Origin: Prionace glauca | Lineage: Eukaryota; Chordata; Chondrichthyes; Carcharhiniformes; Carcharhinidae | Assembly (NCBI GenBank): GCA_037974335.1 | Contig: CM075760.1 | Coordinates: 36,589,609 to 36,653,608 of the forward strand | Direction of reading: 5' to 3' | DNA: 64,000 bases | Shown here: positions 62,345-64,000 of the stretch, in pieces | Position numbering within the stretch: the first letter of the stretch is position 1 | How the letters are laid out: each line of letters opens with the position of its first letter | Position numbers and translations under genes: made by a program | The notes under the pieces: generated by a model | Seen by the model: the letters and a program-made list of their open reading frames with translations, nothing else | What the model was told of the DNA's origin: nothing | Databases searched by the model: none

Positions 62345-64000
62345 GCTGGCTAGGGTGAACGTTGGTCCTTGAGAGGGTGAGAAAGGGGAGCTAATGGTAG
62401 GGGTAAGGTATTGAATAACTTTTTTGTTTCTGTCTTCACGGAGGAGGACGTGAACAATTTGCCGGGTTTTAGCGATGGAAAGGTCGTAGGAATGGAGGGT
62501 CTTAATGACATTACTGTTACGAGAGAGGTGGTGCGCGACAGACTGGAGGGGCTGATTGTGGACAAGTCCTCAGGACCGGATGGAATGCATCCGAGGGTTC
62601 TGAAAGAAATGGCGGAGGTGATAGTGGATGCCTTGGTGGTTATTTTCCAGACGTCGCTGGATTCCGGGGAAGTGCCGGAAGATTAGAAAACGGCTAATGT
62701 TACGCCGTTGTTTAAGAAGGGTGCCAGGCAAAAGGTGGGGAATTATAGGCCAGTTAGTTTAACGTCTGTGGTAGGTAAAATGTTAGAATCCGTCATTAAG
62801 GAGGAAATAGCGAGGCATCTTGAGGGGAATTGCTTGATAGGGCGGACGCAACACGGTTTCATTAAAGGGAAGTCGTGTCTGACAAATTTACTGGAGTTCT
62901 ATGAGGATGTGTCTAGGGCAGTGGATAGAGGAGAGCCGGTGGATGTGGTCTTTCTGGATTTTCAGAAGGCGTTTGACAAGGTACCACACAAGAGGTTATT
63001 GCAGAAGGTCAGGGGACATGGAGTTGGGGGTAGGGTGTTAGCGTGGATAGAGGATTGGTTGTCAAATAGGAGGCAGAGAGTGGGGGTCAACGGGTGCTAT
63101 TCGGATTGGTGGTTGGTGACTAGTGGGGTGCCCCAGGGGTCGGTGCTGGGGCCTCAGCTATTTACCATTAATATAGATGATCTGGAGGAGGGAACCGAGT
63201 GCAGGGTGTCGAAATTTGGTGATGACACCAAGATTGGGGGAAAGGCAAATTGTGAGGAGGGTGTGCAGAGTCTGCAGAAGGATCTAGATAGGCTGGGCGA
63301 ATGGGCCAGGAAATGGCAAATGGAATTTAATGTTGGCATGTGTGAGGTGGTCCACTTTGGTAGGAGGAATGGTAGGAAGGACTATTACTTACGTGGCGAA
63401 AAACTGCAGCAGGCGACGGTGCAGAGGGACCTCGGGGTCCTTGTGCATGAGTCGCAAAAACCCAGCTTGCAGGTGCAGCAGGTGGTCAGGAAGGCGAATA
63501 GGATGCTGGCCTTCATAGCGAGGGGGATTGAATATAAAAGTAGGGAGGTCTTGCTGCAGATGTATAGGGCATTGGTGAGGCCGCAGCTGGAGTACTGTGT
63601 GCAGTTTTGGGCGCCGCACCTGCACAAGGATATTTTGGCCATGGAGGGAGTGCAGAGGAGGTTTACTAGGCTGATACCGGAGTTGAGGGGATTGAGCTAT
63701 GAGGAGAGGCTGAATAAACTAGGCTTGTACTCGTTAGAATTTAGAAGAATGAGGGGAGATCTCATTGAGACGTATAAGATGATGAATGGGATGGATAGGA
63801 TAGAGGTGGAGAGACTCTTCCCGCTCAAAAAAGACAGTAGGACTAGGGGGCACAGCCTCAAGATAAAGGGCAGGCGGTTTAGAACAGAGTTGAGGAGGAA
63901 CTTCTTCACTCAAAGGGTGGTGAATCTCTGGAATTCTCTGCCCGTTCAAGTGGTGGAGGCTGCCTCGCTAAATATTTTTAAGAAACGGGTTGATGGGTTT
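62345..64000 (+). mobile_element. CR1 LINE family A, continuing past the right edge
   Basis: Runs from just before the RT fingers ([35 protein letters not shown]) through FLDFQKAFDKVPHKR (motif A) and PQGSVLGPQLF to the C-terminal domain. A TAG replaces the TGG of EDW at 62,684-62,686, and the catalytic box reads FGDD rather than FADD. It shares its start region and most bases with 31,367-33,062 but has the better RT motif A. Confidence 0.93.

Overview
This window looks like nuclear DNA of a cartilaginous fish (shark or ray). Three things point there: immune-receptor segments of elasmobranch type, a class A receptor family resembling GPR139/142 with a two-exon layout, and dense coverage by CR1-clade LINEs and tRNA-headed SINEs of the HE1/HER1 kind. 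There are no operons or bacterial features. Well over half of the bases are interspersed repeats.

Layout. 0-7 kb: a decayed V pseudogene (+) at 1.57-2.03 kb and a complete T-cell-receptor-like V gene (-) at 5.98-6.48 kb, both with 23-bp-spacer recombination signals facing each other; SINEs and an L2-type LINE lie between them. 6.9-11.2 kb: a nearly full-length CR1 LINE (family B here) with an esterase ORF1 and an endonuclease/RT ORF2. 11.4-16.5 kb: a diverged tandem repeat carrying tRNA-Val and two relics, Penelope-like fragments, and an intact tRNA-Lys(TTT). 16.5-19.5 kb: an old LINE, a ~180-bp inverted repeat and a young family B fragment abutting one arm. 21.0-23.5 kb: receptor gene 1. 24.3-34.0 kb: segment A, carrying the 3' end of an immunoglobulin heavy-chain constant locus on the minus strand (last C domain plus membrane exon). 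35.8-40.1 kb: receptor gene 2. 40-51.7 kb: LINEs, nested LINEs, an LTR-element fossil, a GC-rich 17-bp minisatellite. 51.7-59.1 kb: segment B, a direct duplicate of segment A. 59-64 kb: minisatellites and LINEs.

Key reading. Segments A and B are about 9.7 and 7.35 kb. After subtracting LINE insertions found in only one of them, both come to about 6.3 kb, so they are one duplicated heavy-chain 3' end. They have decayed differently. Copy A keeps a good secretory tail, but a 2.35-kb LINE sits inside its C-domain exon and its transmembrane exon has lost 9 nt in frame. Copy B has an uninterrupted C domain, membrane splice donor and transmembrane exon, but a 1-nt loss in the secretory tail. No further C-domain, D, J or heavy-chain V exons were recognised nearby, so both may be orphan cluster ends.

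The two receptor genes share an intron position (phase 1 within TM1) and a TATA box 72-76 bp before the chosen ATG. Gene 2 also carries four 14-residue repeats in its predicted extracellular N-terminus.

Three LINE families were told apart by their 3'-terminal short repeats: A (TTCTTATG), B (TTCTATG) and C (TTCTTTG). All calls come from reading the sequence without database searches.
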